From Thalassorhabdus alkalitolerans (GTDB lineage Bacteria > Bacillota > Bacilli > Bacillales > Marinococcaceae), in assembly GCF_042656585.1 (NCBI RefSeq), contig NZ_JBHSPG010000023.1: a DNA stretch of 64,000 nucleotides. One strand, written 5' to 3'. The stretch's first letter is position 1. Every line of letters starts with the position of its first letter. Positions 34,763 to 44,003 of the stretch are shown here, in pieces. Both the position numbers and the translations under genes were made by a program. A model generated the notes under the pieces. The model saw only the letters and a list, made by a program, of their open reading frames with translations. It had not been told where the DNA came from and ran no database searches.

Positions 34763-35000
34763 TGTCGGCGTCATTTCGTGATCTTCAGCTTTTGCTTTTC
34801 CCACAGGCGTCTCGTGATTTTTACTAACTTGATGACTGTGGGATCAGCCTATAAACATTACGTAAATGATTTCGCTTATTACCGTAAGTCATCTGAAACG
34901 CTCTGCGATGATACAGTAAGTAGTTTTTACACCTGACTATTTGGCTTGCCATTTCAGAGTGATGAAGAGCTATTTATATTTTCTCCCAAAAGAAACAAAA
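34763..35000. other. Gene-free stretch with a shared 50-base repeat
   Basis: Bases 34781-34830 match 46578-46627 at about 44 of 50 positions, sharing CTTTTCCC, CAGGCGTCTCGTGATTTTT and AACTT. No gene is seen in the rest. Confidence 0.7.
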
Positions 35001-35037
35001 AAGGTGCCGATTATCAAATGAAGATAATCGGCACCTT
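35001..35037. terminator. Bidirectional terminator between convergent CWB2 genes
   Basis: AAGGTGCCGATTATC and GATAATCGGCACCTT form a perfect 15-bp stem with a 7-base loop and A/T runs on both sides. It serves the minus-strand amidase gene and possibly the plus-strand operon. Confidence 0.93.
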
Positions 35038-35055
35038 TTTCTTTCATGAGACTGT

Positions 35056-37092
35056 TTAGTTTCTAGGCTGACGGTGGAAATCTAAGATTCCTTGATAAAG
35101 AGCATTCGCAGCATCTTCTCTAAACTGATTCGTTTTCATTCGGTTGGCTTCAGCACTGTTTGTTACGAAGCCAAGCTCTGCAAGGACTGCAGGCATTTCA
35201 GAGTTCAGAAGAACAGCAAAGCCAGTGTTGATAAAGGACAAGGAACGATCTTCTTTCGCACCTCTGTCATTTGTCTGGAGAAGATAAATCATACGGCTTT
35301 GCACTTTCTCAGCCAGTTCTTTACTCTGTGCAGGCTCATGGCGGTGATTCCAGTAGGTTTCAGTTCCGTGAGCTGCAGAACCGGCAGCATTGGCGTGAAT
35401 GCTGATAAAAGAATGAGCATTTCTATCATTTGCTATTTTAGAACGGTTGCTTAAGGAGACGAATGTATCAGTGTTTCGCGTCATCACCACAGTGGCACCG
35501 GCGTCTTTCAGCAGCTTTTCTAAACGAAGGCCCACATCAAGAACAAGCTCTTTTTCTTGTAGGCCGTTCGCTACTGCTCCAGGGTCACTTCCTCCGTGGC
35601 CCGGGTCAACCGCAATGACATGGCCGCGCAGGAGGTTGTTTTTACCGTCAATGTTCAAGTAGAAGGAATGGACAAAGGCTTTTTGACCTTCATAACGAAT
35701 TTCTGCCCAGTCCCCGTCAAATGAGTAAATATCTACGGAAGATCCGTTTCTTAAACTTCCCAGGCTGCTTCCATTAGGCGTTCTTCTTACATTTAACGTA
35801 GAGGCGGCAACTTTTGCACTTGCCACAATCCCATCAGAAGGTTCAGAGCCTGAATCTCCAGGGGATGTTGTTTGGACATTTAAAAAGTTAGAAGAAACGT
35901 AAGCTTTTTGCCCGTTATAGCGGATTTCAGCCCAGCTTCCTTCATAGGAATAAATAGAAACCTGACTTCCGTTAGGAAGAGAACCGATAATTGTACCGCT
36001 TGGAGTACTTCTCACATTTAAGGAGCTGGCAGTTACCGTAGCTTCAGCAATCGCATCTTCAGATTCAGGTTCAGGTTCAGGACTCGGAGATGGAGCCGGA
36101 GTAGATGATCCTCCGCTGCCAAGGACTGAGTCAGGCAGAGCGTGAGGGCCTCCAAGGGCAAAAAGAGTACCAGTCCTGCTGTTTAAATAATTTTGTACTT
36201 CACTTCGTGCACTTGAATGGTGACTTAATACCACGGGAGCATTACGTTTGTGTGACAGACTGGCCGCTGCCACGGCATCCGGATAGTCTTCCCTGTCATT
36301 GCTCACAGAGGTTCCTCTTACGACAATGGTGTCATTTGAAAAAGAATAATGCTCCAGGGCTTTTAAGTTGGTTTCAAAGCGATTGTCCCCGGCAATTCTA
36401 TTTACTTGAATTCCCTGCTGTGTTAAAGAGTTTTCAAGACTTGTACTGATCGCTTGAGGACCTCCAAGAATAGTTACATTTCTAACAGAGCTTGGAAGCT
36501 CTGTGCGCAGGCGGTCAGCATTAGCCAGATAAATAGGAATATTATTATTGGCTGCAATGCTTGATGCTGAAAGAGCATCAGCAATGGTGACCCCATTTAC
36601 CAGAAGAGCGGACTGGCTGCTGCCAAGGCCTGCTTTTTTGTTGATTTCAAGGGCGGTTTCAGATCTATTGCTGCCTTCTATGCGTTCTACCGTGTACCCA
36701 TGTTGTCTAATACCGGAGACAACGGTGCTGCTGATCGCATCTTCACCACCCAGTACATAAACTGTACGGGCGTTTAATCTTTGTAATTCATTAATGGTTT
36801 GAGTATCCACCCGATTTGGGTAAGTAAGAAGGATAGGAGCGTCTTTTTCTCTAGAAAGACTTGAGCTGGCTAGTGCGTCGGCAGGCACGTCAGCTCGAGC
36901 GAGAATGACAGCTCTTTCTCCTGAGAGGCCGTTTGGCCACCCTTCTTTTGAAATTTCTATCGCAGTGTCTATCCTGTTGTCACCAGCTAATCTCTTAATC
37001 TCACCGTTGGCTTGTGCGAAATGGGTGTTTCCGGCCAAAAGCGAGAGGAGAACAATAAATATAATTCCCAGCATGGGAAGGGGTTTGCGCAT
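35056..37092 (-). CDS. lytC: CWB2-SH3-amidase autolysin (LytC-like)
   Basis: The 678-residue protein has a signal peptide (about residues 1-29), three CWB2 repeats (about 30-320), two bacterial SH3 domains (about 355-415 and 430-490) and an N-acetylmuramoyl-L-alanine amidase_3 domain (about 498-676). Zinc and catalytic residues are seen: His in DPGHGG, Glu in LQEKEL, His in SIHANA and Glu in LAELGF. It would cut between MurNAc and L-Ala. ATG at 37092 has AAGGAGG 6 bases before it and is preferred to an upstream in-frame start at 37116. It lies 81 bases downstream of the LytB-like gene on the same strand, as in the B. subtilis lytBC order. The SH3 pair is an addition relative to B. subtilis LytC (from memory). 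Confidence 0.92.
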   Translation of the reverse strand: MRKPLPMLGIIFIVLLSLLAGNTHFAQANGEIKRLAGDNRIDTAIEISKEGWPNGLSGERAVILARADVPADALASSSLSREKDAPILLTYPNRVDTQTINELQRLNARTVYVLGGEDAISSTVVSGIRQHGYTVERIEGSNRSETALEINKKAGLGSSQSALLVNGVTIADALSASSIAANNNIPIYLANADRLRTELPSSVRNVTILGGPQAISTSLENSLTQQGIQVNRIAGDNRFETNLKALEHYSFSNDTIVVRGTSVSNDREDYPDAVAAASLSHKRNAPVVLSHHSSARSEVQNYLNSRTGTLFALGGPHALPDSVLGSGGSSTPAPSPSPEPEPESEDAIAEATVTASSLNVRSTPSGTIIGSLPNGSQVSIYSYEGSWAEIRYNGQKAYVSSNFLNVQTTSPGDSGSEPSDGIVASAKVAASTLNVRRTPNGSSLGSLRNGSSVDIYSFDGDWAEIRYEGQKAFVHSFYLNIDGKNNLLRGHVIAVDPGHGGSDPGAVANGLQEKELVLDVGLRLEKLLKDAGATVVMTRNTDTFVSLSNRSKIANDRNAHSFISIHANAAGSAAHGTETYWNHRHEPAQSKELAEKVQSRMIYLLQTNDRGAKEDRSLSFINTGFAVLLNSEMPAVLAELGFVTNSAEANRMKTNQFREDAANALYQGILDFHRQPRN

Positions 37093-37173
37093 TTCTTTCC
37101 TCCTTTTCGCGAACACGAATCGATAAATTTACATATCTTTTTATAAGCATTGCTTGATCTTAGGTAAAAAAAC

Positions 37174-39420
37174 TTACCTTACTAGACTTTCAATTTGTTC
37201 TCTGGCAGAAGAATGAATCGCATGGGTTCCGCCAAGGTAATAAAGGCTGTTAACCTGACTGCTTTGGTTTCTAAGATACGTAGAAATGACCTCAGGAACC
37301 TGATTGCTTCTCGTTAATAAAATTGGTGCTCCTTCTTTGGCAGCAAGAGGGGAACCGGATAAAGCATCGGCATAATCATCGCCTCTGGCGAAGAAGATTG
37401 TTTCTGGAGAAAGGTTCCATTGTTCTACGATTTTGATTGCTGTTTCAAAACGGTTATCCCCGGCCACACGAGTAACTGTTGGTGCCGAGCTTTTCACTTC
37501 GTTCTCTATAGAGGACGAAATGGCATTGGGGCCCCCAATTATAAATACTTCCTGAATATTGTTATTTTCAATATAGCGACTGACTTCTTTGTTTACATTG
37601 CTGCGGTTGGCCGTGTAGAGAATAGGAATTTGTTCCGTGCCTGCTACGGTGGCAATCGTAAGAGCGTCAGGTGAAGCATTGACTCCTGAACTGTCACTGC
37701 CTGCGGTTAGTATCAGTTTATTAGAAGAACTGCCTACCTCATTAGCAATTTCATATGCTGTTTCAAGTCTTGTATCTCCTGCCACTCGAGTAGTAGAAGC
37801 GATAGACTGAAGCTCTCTTTCAGCATTTTCAGATATTGCATTAGGACCACCTAGCACATAAATGTGCGATGGAGACAGCCTTTTAATCTCTTCGATTACT
37901 TCCTTTCGAACTCTCTTTGTTTCTGACAGCAAAAGAGGAGCATTGTGCTTCTTGGCCAGAACATTTCCTGTCAGGGCATCCGCTGTGCGATCGCCGCGGC
38001 CTACAACGACAGTATCCACTTCACCTGGGTTTTTCCAGCCGTATTGAGAGATTGCCACGCTTGTTTGGAAGCGGTTATCTCCTTCCAGGCTGGTAACTGA
38101 AAGAGGAGTAGAAGCTGTTTTTCCTTCAAGAGACGACCCGTCATAATAGAAAGCGAGAATGTCCTGATAGCTTTGTCCTGCTTTTGCTCGTTCGTTAGCT
38201 CCGTGCTGGCTTAGACCGACACCGTGCCCGAATCCGTGACCGGAAACGACAATGTCATTGCTTCGATTTTGAACGTTTACGAGTGTACTTCTAAATTCCC
38301 CGGCACCCATCATAATCCGGAAAGGGTTCATTCTTTGGTTGATATTTTCTGTCATCACTCTAATGTTGTTATTAGAGTCGCGGACAAAGTTTCCTTTATT
38401 GTCCTTGGCAATAAAAGATACTCTTAAGGTCGCGTCCGTATGGCGTCCCCCGTCGTACCGGCTGTTTGATAGATTGAGAGATTCAATAGTTGTCAGTTTT
38501 ATCTCGTAGCCCGAATACGCATTCCTTCCCTTTAGATGATTTTTAACCCCATTTACAAATGCTTTGCCGCTGTCTTTCTCTCTTACTTGCTGCCACCAGT
38601 TTTCGGGCTTTTTTAAGTCGCGAGAAGAAAGGTCGATCTGCGTCTTTTGGAGAGTTAAGCTCCAGGCGTTTTTGGGGTCATACGGATCTTCTTTTACGGA
38701 AAAGTAAGGAAGAGGGCTGCTTGACCAGACGTTAGCATTTGATTCTGTCATTCCGCCATTACTGGAAGAATAAAAGGTTTCTACTGGAGTGCCGTTATAC
38801 GTCAGGATTTCTCCTTTTGTAGAATCAACCGCCTCAGAGGTGTTAGGGTGCCAGTCATATCCGCCATATACCTGGTCGGACACCGTGTCAACTAACTCTC
38901 TGTTATTACGGCTTGGATGGCTTGCGAACGTACGGGCGGCTACCGTTTGTGCTTTAAGAGCCTCTTTGTGCCAGCTCGCAGGCATTTCTCTAGGAACGAC
39001 ACCTTTTAAGTAATCTTCAAGGGGCAGGGTATTTACAGGGCGTATGTACTGTCCATCGACACGAAATGTCATGCTGCCCAAGTATTTTCTCCCTTCTACC
39101 GTGGTATAATGACTGTAATCATACCGTTCGGGAGTAAGGGTAAATTCCGTTCCTAATTCCCTTATCTTGCTTGATCCTCTATACAGCACTAACTGGTTAT
39201 GTTCCAGTTTCACTATATAGGACGATCCGCTGGTTAAAGAATCACTGTTTCCCGAAAGGTGGTATGGATTGGATACTTGTATGTTTAGACTGTTTTTGTT
39301 TTGGATGTAGTTGTGAAGTTGGACTGAGACGTTTTTTTCTTCAGCTAGTAATGTAGTAGGAAGTGTGATAAAAGTACAAAATGCGACAAGCGAAACAATG
39401 AAAATACGAAAATACGGCAA
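37174..39420 (-). CDS. lytB: SpoIID/LytB-domain protein with three CWB2 repeats (LytB-like)
   Basis: The 748-residue protein has a signal peptide (about residues 1-26), a SpoIID/LytB domain (about 75-430) with the conserved Glu in VVPREMPASW near residue 145 and the GHGFGHGVGLSQHGA signature near residue 395, and three CWB2 repeats (about 445-745). SpoIID itself is a lytic transglycosylase, and B. subtilis LytB modifies the amidase LytC. The start is TTG at 39420, supported by AAGGAGG 7 bases upstream. As I remember it, B. subtilis LytB has CWB2 first and SpoIID last, so the domain order is reversed here. It is the first gene of a probable two-gene operon. Confidence 0.9.
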   Translation of the reverse strand: MPYFRIFIVSLVAFCTFITLPTTLLAEEKNVSVQLHNYIQNKNSLNIQVSNPYHLSGNSDSLTSGSSYIVKLEHNQLVLYRGSSKIRELGTEFTLTPERYDYSHYTTVEGRKYLGSMTFRVDGQYIRPVNTLPLEDYLKGVVPREMPASWHKEALKAQTVAARTFASHPSRNNRELVDTVSDQVYGGYDWHPNTSEAVDSTKGEILTYNGTPVETFYSSSNGGMTESNANVWSSSPLPYFSVKEDPYDPKNAWSLTLQKTQIDLSSRDLKKPENWWQQVREKDSGKAFVNGVKNHLKGRNAYSGYEIKLTTIESLNLSNSRYDGGRHTDATLRVSFIAKDNKGNFVRDSNNNIRVMTENINQRMNPFRIMMGAGEFRSTLVNVQNRSNDIVVSGHGFGHGVGLSQHGANERAKAGQSYQDILAFYYDGSSLEGKTASTPLSVTSLEGDNRFQTSVAISQYGWKNPGEVDTVVVGRGDRTADALTGNVLAKKHNAPLLLSETKRVRKEVIEEIKRLSPSHIYVLGGPNAISENAERELQSIASTTRVAGDTRLETAYEIANEVGSSSNKLILTAGSDSSGVNASPDALTIATVAGTEQIPILYTANRSNVNKEVSRYIENNNIQEVFIIGGPNAISSSIENEVKSSAPTVTRVAGDNRFETAIKIVEQWNLSPETIFFARGDDYADALSGSPLAAKEGAPILLTRSNQVPEVISTYLRNQSSQVNSLYYLGGTHAIHSSAREQIESLVR

Positions 39421-39573
39421 AAACTTTCCTCCTTATACAAAATTTTCTTTGAATCATAGATGATATTACCATATGCTAGAAGAATATTGAAGATAGGCAT
39501 AGGAATATCGTTAGATATGTACCGGTGACTAAAGTCCAGGTACTTCTTATATATCGGGTAAATAACAGGGAGT

Positions 39574-41553
39574 GTGAAGAAAAAATTGTCAAAAAACAAA
39601 AATTTACAGCAGCCATGGTTACAAACAAGAGTAGGCGGAAATTATGTCCTGCTTGTAGGCGGCCGTTTTGAAGATGGATTGACGCTTGAAAAGAGTCCGA
39701 ACGCTGATATTCTGTTTGCCTCCCATTACCACACGTCTGCTTATTTTCATAGAATGCTTTCCGAGGGCAAAGTCGTGAAAACAGGTAACATAGACCTATA
39801 CGCTTTTTCTGGGAATTTCGACTTGAGTATATATAAAGAGAACCAATTCGACTCTGTGATTATAGGAGAAGTGCCGCGAGAACTTGATTATGCTGCGCTC
39901 CTTTCAGGTATACAAAGAGTCCTGAAGCCAAGCGGGAAATTCATTTGGACAGAAGTGATTCCTTCCTACCCGACCTTTCCTGTGAAGGAGGGATACGGAT
40001 TTATAGAGCGGTTTATCCAAATCCAAAAGTATTTCAAAAGGCGAGAGACGAAGTTTCTGACCGACGACAAGATTGGCTATGTAGGATGGAACAAAGAATC
40101 ATCTGAGTACTCTAAAGACCTTGTCTATAAACTGGCGGTGAAGATTGGAATCGAAGAGTCTGAACGTTATTTTCGTCATCAGGAAAAAGCAGTCCAGGCT
40201 CTTAAGGAAGAGAATGAACAGCTGCGCTATTACTTGAACGCATTTTTAGAAGACCACTCCAAGCTCCTGGAGGCATACGAAACGGAAAGCACATTTTACA
40301 ATCGAATGAGAAAGTCATTATATAAAGAAACCGTAAGCGAGCTTTCTGGAGATATAATCAAGAAAGCCGAAAAAGCTGCTGACACTTCGTCTGTGTCGAT
40401 CGCATCCTCCACGGTACCTGTAAAAGGAAGCCGGCCTGACCAAAGGATGTTAAAGCTCACCCCTGCGCCTTCCAGGAAGGAACAGCAAAAGAACATAGAT
40501 TATTTCCTTGCGGCCTGCGGAACAGGCATGTACCGGGGGGTTATTGTAATGTACACTAATGAAGAATTTATAAAAGACAAGAGTGGCACACGAGTGAGTC
40601 AGCTTGCTCAAGCATTCTCCTCATTAGGCTGGGGAGTATTTTTCATTTATAAAGGGGAAAAGGAGAGCAAGCATTACCCTGTCTACGCGGGAGGAAACGT
40701 CTTTCAAATAGAAGAAAAAGAAGCACTCGACATGCTGTTTCCAAGGTTGCTTCAGCACACCTTTGACGGCAGCATGCCTAAAGTGGTGGCAAATACGGCG
40801 GCTTCTACACATGGGGCAAAGTGGCTTAACCAATTTGCTGTCCGGGGCTGGAAGACGTACTACCTGTGGGACAAGCCGGCAAAGGAACAATGGAAAGCAG
40901 AAGACTCTTTTCTTCTACATCAGTCCATGAAGACAGTCACGTCAAGCGAAGAAAAAGCAGAAACACTGAAAAAGAAGGGAATATCCCAGCCGGTGGTGCT
41001 TTCCGATGGCATCGACTCTTCCTACTTTCAGCATCCCCGTAACAAAGTGAAGAGCGAGGAGCTGGTGATTGGCTGTGTTGAAGGAAATAAGGAAAGAATT
41101 GATTGGGAGTTTTTATTGGACCTAACTCGGAAAAACAAGAATGTAACGATACACACCGTTTCCTCAGACCGGCCTCAGCATGTGAAGCAAGAAAAGAGAA
41201 TTAAGTGGTACCGGCCGCGGGAGGAGCGGGATCTGGTGAACCTTGCGGCAAGGTGGTCTCTCGTTGGAGCTTTTTATGAAGACATGGTACAAAACGATCT
41301 CTTTACAGCTTTTCTCCTTTCCCTTGGCCTGCCTGTGCTGGGTAACTTCCAGGAATCAGCCGAGGTTTTCCCAAGGGGGATGTTTTTAAATCTGGAAGAG
41401 GATATAGAGAAACAGATGAAAGAAGCAAGGAAGCAGGAGTTTCCATATTCCACATGGCATCAAAGAATTCAATCCAACAGCTGGGAAGCGAAAGCGGAGC
41501 AGCTTGCCGGGCTGCAGGTTCAGAATCCTTTTCAGCCTGTTGTTGTGCAATAA
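39574..41553 (+). CDS. Methyltransferase-like/coiled-coil/glycosyltransferase fusion
   Basis: In this 659-residue protein residues about 20-135 resemble a SAM-methyltransferase fold (YVLLVGGRFEDGL; FDSVIIGEVPRELDY; VLKPSGKFIWTEV). Residues about 205-285 are a helical/coiled segment and residues about 310-655 resemble a GT4 glycosyltransferase (SGTRVSQLAQAFSSLGW, LSDGIDSSYFQ). The usual E-x7-E site is not clear, so donor-site function is uncertain. GTG at 39574 sits directly after AGGGAG, so TTG at 39586 is an alternative start. The gene leads polymer locus 2 and is followed 14 bases later by a GT4 gene. Architecture matches the protein at 24750. Confidence 0.75.
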   Translation: MKKKLSKNKNLQQPWLQTRVGGNYVLLVGGRFEDGLTLEKSPNADILFASHYHTSAYFHRMLSEGKVVKTGNIDLYAFSGNFDLSIYKENQFDSVIIGEVPRELDYAALLSGIQRVLKPSGKFIWTEVIPSYPTFPVKEGYGFIERFIQIQKYFKRRETKFLTDDKIGYVGWNKESSEYSKDLVYKLAVKIGIEESERYFRHQEKAVQALKEENEQLRYYLNAFLEDHSKLLEAYETESTFYNRMRKSLYKETVSELSGDIIKKAEKAADTSSVSIASSTVPVKGSRPDQRMLKLTPAPSRKEQQKNIDYFLAACGTGMYRGVIVMYTNEEFIKDKSGTRVSQLAQAFSSLGWGVFFIYKGEKESKHYPVYAGGNVFQIEEKEALDMLFPRLLQHTFDGSMPKVVANTAASTHGAKWLNQFAVRGWKTYYLWDKPAKEQWKAEDSFLLHQSMKTVTSSEEKAETLKKKGISQPVVLSDGIDSSYFQHPRNKVKSEELVIGCVEGNKERIDWEFLLDLTRKNKNVTIHTVSSDRPQHVKQEKRIKWYRPREERDLVNLAARWSLVGAFYEDMVQNDLFTAFLLSLGLPVLGNFQESAEVFPRGMFLNLEEDIEKQMKEARKQEFPYSTWHQRIQSNSWEAKAEQLAGLQVQNPFQPVVVQ

Positions 41554-41567
41554 AGAAGGTGAACGGT

Positions 41568-42629
41568 TTGAAGATTTTATATATCTACAGATATCTCCTG
41601 CTTGGGGGAGTCTGCACTCAGCTTTCAAATAGACTGGTGCACCTGAGCAAAAAGTGTGAAGTGCACTTTGCCTTTCTTAGAGATCACGGAGGGGAGACGG
41701 CTTTTCGCAAGCATCCACATGTGTATAAGCCAAAGACGGATGATGAATTAAAAGAACTGATCAACAAAAATAACTATGACCTCATCATTAATGTGGATAC
41801 AGAAGAAGCCTATGAGGTTATTCATGCTTCTACCTTTCAAGGGAAAGTCATCCATGAAGTTCATGGGACTTCCAAAAGAATTGAATATTTGAAATGGCTT
41901 GATGTCTCGACAATCGATGCCCTGATTACTCCGACTCAATATGTCATGGATGTATTAAGGAAGGAATACAACGTCTCAACGAACATCCCGGCGTATGTAA
42001 CACCAAATTGCCTGGAGCTTGAACACTTCTATCCACGGAGCGTTTCAGCAGGCGAACAGCCCAGGGTTATGCTCTGGATTGGAAAGATTAACGACCATAA
42101 GAACTGGAGAGGTTTTATCGAACTGGCTGCTGACTATACCGAGACCTATCCGGACAGTGAAATATGGATGGCAGGGGGAGAAACTGCGAGTCCCCGTCCG
42201 GTCAAAGAGCTTCTTGCCTATGTAGAGGAGCACAAGCTGATGAACAAATGGCGCTGGCTCCCAAGAGTGGAATACGAGGCGATGCCTCACCTGTACTCGT
42301 TCGTAGCTCAAACAGGCGGGTTTACGATGAGCACCTCAACGAATGAGTCCTTTGGAATGACCCTCATTGAAGCGCTTGCCTGTGAGTGCCCGGTCATTGC
42401 CCCAAACGTGGGAGGAATCCCTGAAGTACTCCGGGGGTCTCTTCAGAGGGCCATGTATCCAGGGAATGATCTTCAAGGAGCGCTTTCTTTAGCGGGGAAA
42501 ATGTCAGAAGATCAACAGTGGCGCATGTCCCTGGCAAAAGAAGGAAGAGAAGAAGTTGCCGCAAGGTACGGGGTGGAGCCGGTTGTGGATCATTACTTCT
42601 CAACTCTCCAAACGATCGTGAATCAATAA
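41568..42629 (+). CDS. Glycosyltransferase, family 4 type
   Basis: The 353-residue GT-B protein starts MKILYIYRYLLLGGV with an acceptor-domain glycine motif. The donor domain carries LWIGKINDHKNWRGFIELA and TNESFGMTLIEALACECPVIAP, a clear E-x7-E. The start is TTG at 41568, with AAGGTGA 5 bases upstream; the open frame before it overlaps the preceding gene and lacks family similarity. It would add a sugar to the polymer of this locus, donor unknown. Confidence 0.86.
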   Translation: MKILYIYRYLLLGGVCTQLSNRLVHLSKKCEVHFAFLRDHGGETAFRKHPHVYKPKTDDELKELINKNNYDLIINVDTEEAYEVIHASTFQGKVIHEVHGTSKRIEYLKWLDVSTIDALITPTQYVMDVLRKEYNVSTNIPAYVTPNCLELEHFYPRSVSAGEQPRVMLWIGKINDHKNWRGFIELAADYTETYPDSEIWMAGGETASPRPVKELLAYVEEHKLMNKWRWLPRVEYEAMPHLYSFVAQTGGFTMSTSTNESFGMTLIEALACECPVIAPNVGGIPEVLRGSLQRAMYPGNDLQGALSLAGKMSEDQQWRMSLAKEGREEVAARYGVEPVVDHYFSTLQTIVNQ

Positions 42630-42637
42630 TCTCCGCT

Positions 42638-42665
42638 TTCACATGAGGCCTTCTCATAGTAAAAT
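42638..42665 (+). promoter_or_regulatory. Promoter-like site in the leader of the 42783 gene
   Basis: TTCACA at 42638 and TAAAAT at 42660 are separated by 16 bases, each five of six to consensus. It would start transcription about 110 bases before the gene, ahead of a terminator-like hairpin. Confidence 0.6.
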
Positions 42666-42700
42666 AGAGTAGAAATTCTAAGAGGATATACGGTTAAGCG

Positions 42701-42726
42701 AGAGGTGCAGCAGATGCACCTCTTTT
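42701..42726 (+). terminator. Terminator/attenuator upstream of the 42783 gene
   Basis: AGAGGTGCA and TGCACCTCT form a perfect 9-bp stem with loop GCAGA, followed by TTTA. It may end the upstream glycosyltransferase transcript or act as an attenuator for the next one. Confidence 0.75.
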
Positions 42727-42782
42727 ATGTGAATAAATAAAAGAGACAGCGCCAAGAGGATTGGAAGAAAGGGAATCAAACT

Positions 42783-44003
42783 ATGAAAATTCTGTATCTC
42801 AGCCAGCACTTTCCGCCAGAAATTGGAGCAGCCCAGGGAAGAGCGTACGATATGGCAAAAAACCTGGTAAAAGAAGGCCATGAGGTAACGGTTCTTACGA
42901 CGTTTCCAAATCATGAAAGGAACCGTTCACTTTTTAAAGAAGAAACAAAAGAAGGCATACAAGTTCGCCGTTCCTTTCGTTTTCAGGATACGAAAAAAAG
43001 CTCGAAAGCAAGGCTTGCTAACTATTTTTCCTTTATGTTTTCAAGTATCATCAGCGGCTTATTTGTTAGAAAAACAGATGCAGTCTATGCTTCAAGCCCC
43101 CATCTGTTTACGGCAGCATCCGGGTATGTTCTCAGCCGCCTGCTCAGAAAGCCATTTATTCTGGAAGTAAGGGACCTGTGGGTGGATTTTGCTACGATTC
43201 TGAGCCAGTTTTCCAATCCGCTCCTGCTTAAGTGGGCCAGGAAGCTGGAGAATTTCTTATATCAAAAGGCAGATCATATTATTACAGTTACTTATGGATA
43301 CAAGGAGCATTTAATCAAGCAAGGGGTAGATGGACGAAAGATCGATGTAGTCACAAATGGTGTAGATATAGAAGATATACAGTCGGCTGCCAGTGAAGAA
43401 AAGGAAGAGATTCGAAAAAAGCATGAGCTTGGAAACGACCTTGTTGTCTTATACGCAGGAAACATGGGAGCGGCCCAGGGACTTGATGTGGTGCTTGACG
43501 CTGCTAACATACTGGGTCCAGAAGCAGGAGTAACATTTTGCTTTATAGGAGAGGGAGTGGAGAAAGACCCCTTGAAGGCGAAAGCAGATTTCGAACACAT
43601 CCCCAATCTCTTGTTTCTTGACAGTATGAATAAAGAAGAACTTATGCCGTACTATCAGGCAGCTGATCTCTGCTTAGTCACCTTGAAAAACCACCCTCTT
43701 TTTCATATTACCATTCCTTCCAAAGTGTTTGATTGTATGGCAGCTGGAAAACCAGTCTTAATTGGCGTAGGGGGAGAAGCGACGGATATCGTGCTTGAAA
43801 ATGAAGCTGGGATCGCCTTTGAACCTGGGAACGCAGAAGAACTTGCTGAAGCTGTGAACAAAGCGGTGAAAAATAGAGAGTGGATCAAGGAGCTTGAGAG
43901 CAACGTCAGCGAAGTCGTGAAACAAAAGTATAATCGCAGAACACTTGCCAGGAAGCTGAGCGGCATTCTTGAGAACGTGGTAAAGGGTGAAAAAAATGAC
44001 TAA
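42783..44003 (+). CDS. Glycosyltransferase, family 4 (WbuB-like)
   Basis: The 406-residue GT-B enzyme starts MKILYLSQHFPPEIGAAQGR, a form typical of WbuB/WcaI-like GT4 proteins that often use fucosamine-type donors. VTNGVDIEDI, YAGNMGAAQGLDVVLDAA and PSKVFDCMAAGKPVLIG make up the donor domain. A spaced AAAGGG site precedes the ATG. It overlaps the next glycosyltransferase gene by 8 bases, so the two are coupled. Confidence 0.87.
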   Translation: MKILYLSQHFPPEIGAAQGRAYDMAKNLVKEGHEVTVLTTFPNHERNRSLFKEETKEGIQVRRSFRFQDTKKSSKARLANYFSFMFSSIISGLFVRKTDAVYASSPHLFTAASGYVLSRLLRKPFILEVRDLWVDFATILSQFSNPLLLKWARKLENFLYQKADHIITVTYGYKEHLIKQGVDGRKIDVVTNGVDIEDIQSAASEEKEEIRKKHELGNDLVVLYAGNMGAAQGLDVVLDAANILGPEAGVTFCFIGEGVEKDPLKAKADFEHIPNLLFLDSMNKEELMPYYQAADLCLVTLKNHPLFHITIPSKVFDCMAAGKPVLIGVGGEATDIVLENEAGIAFEPGNAEELAEAVNKAVKNREWIKELESNVSEVVKQKYNRRTLARKLSGILENVVKGEKND

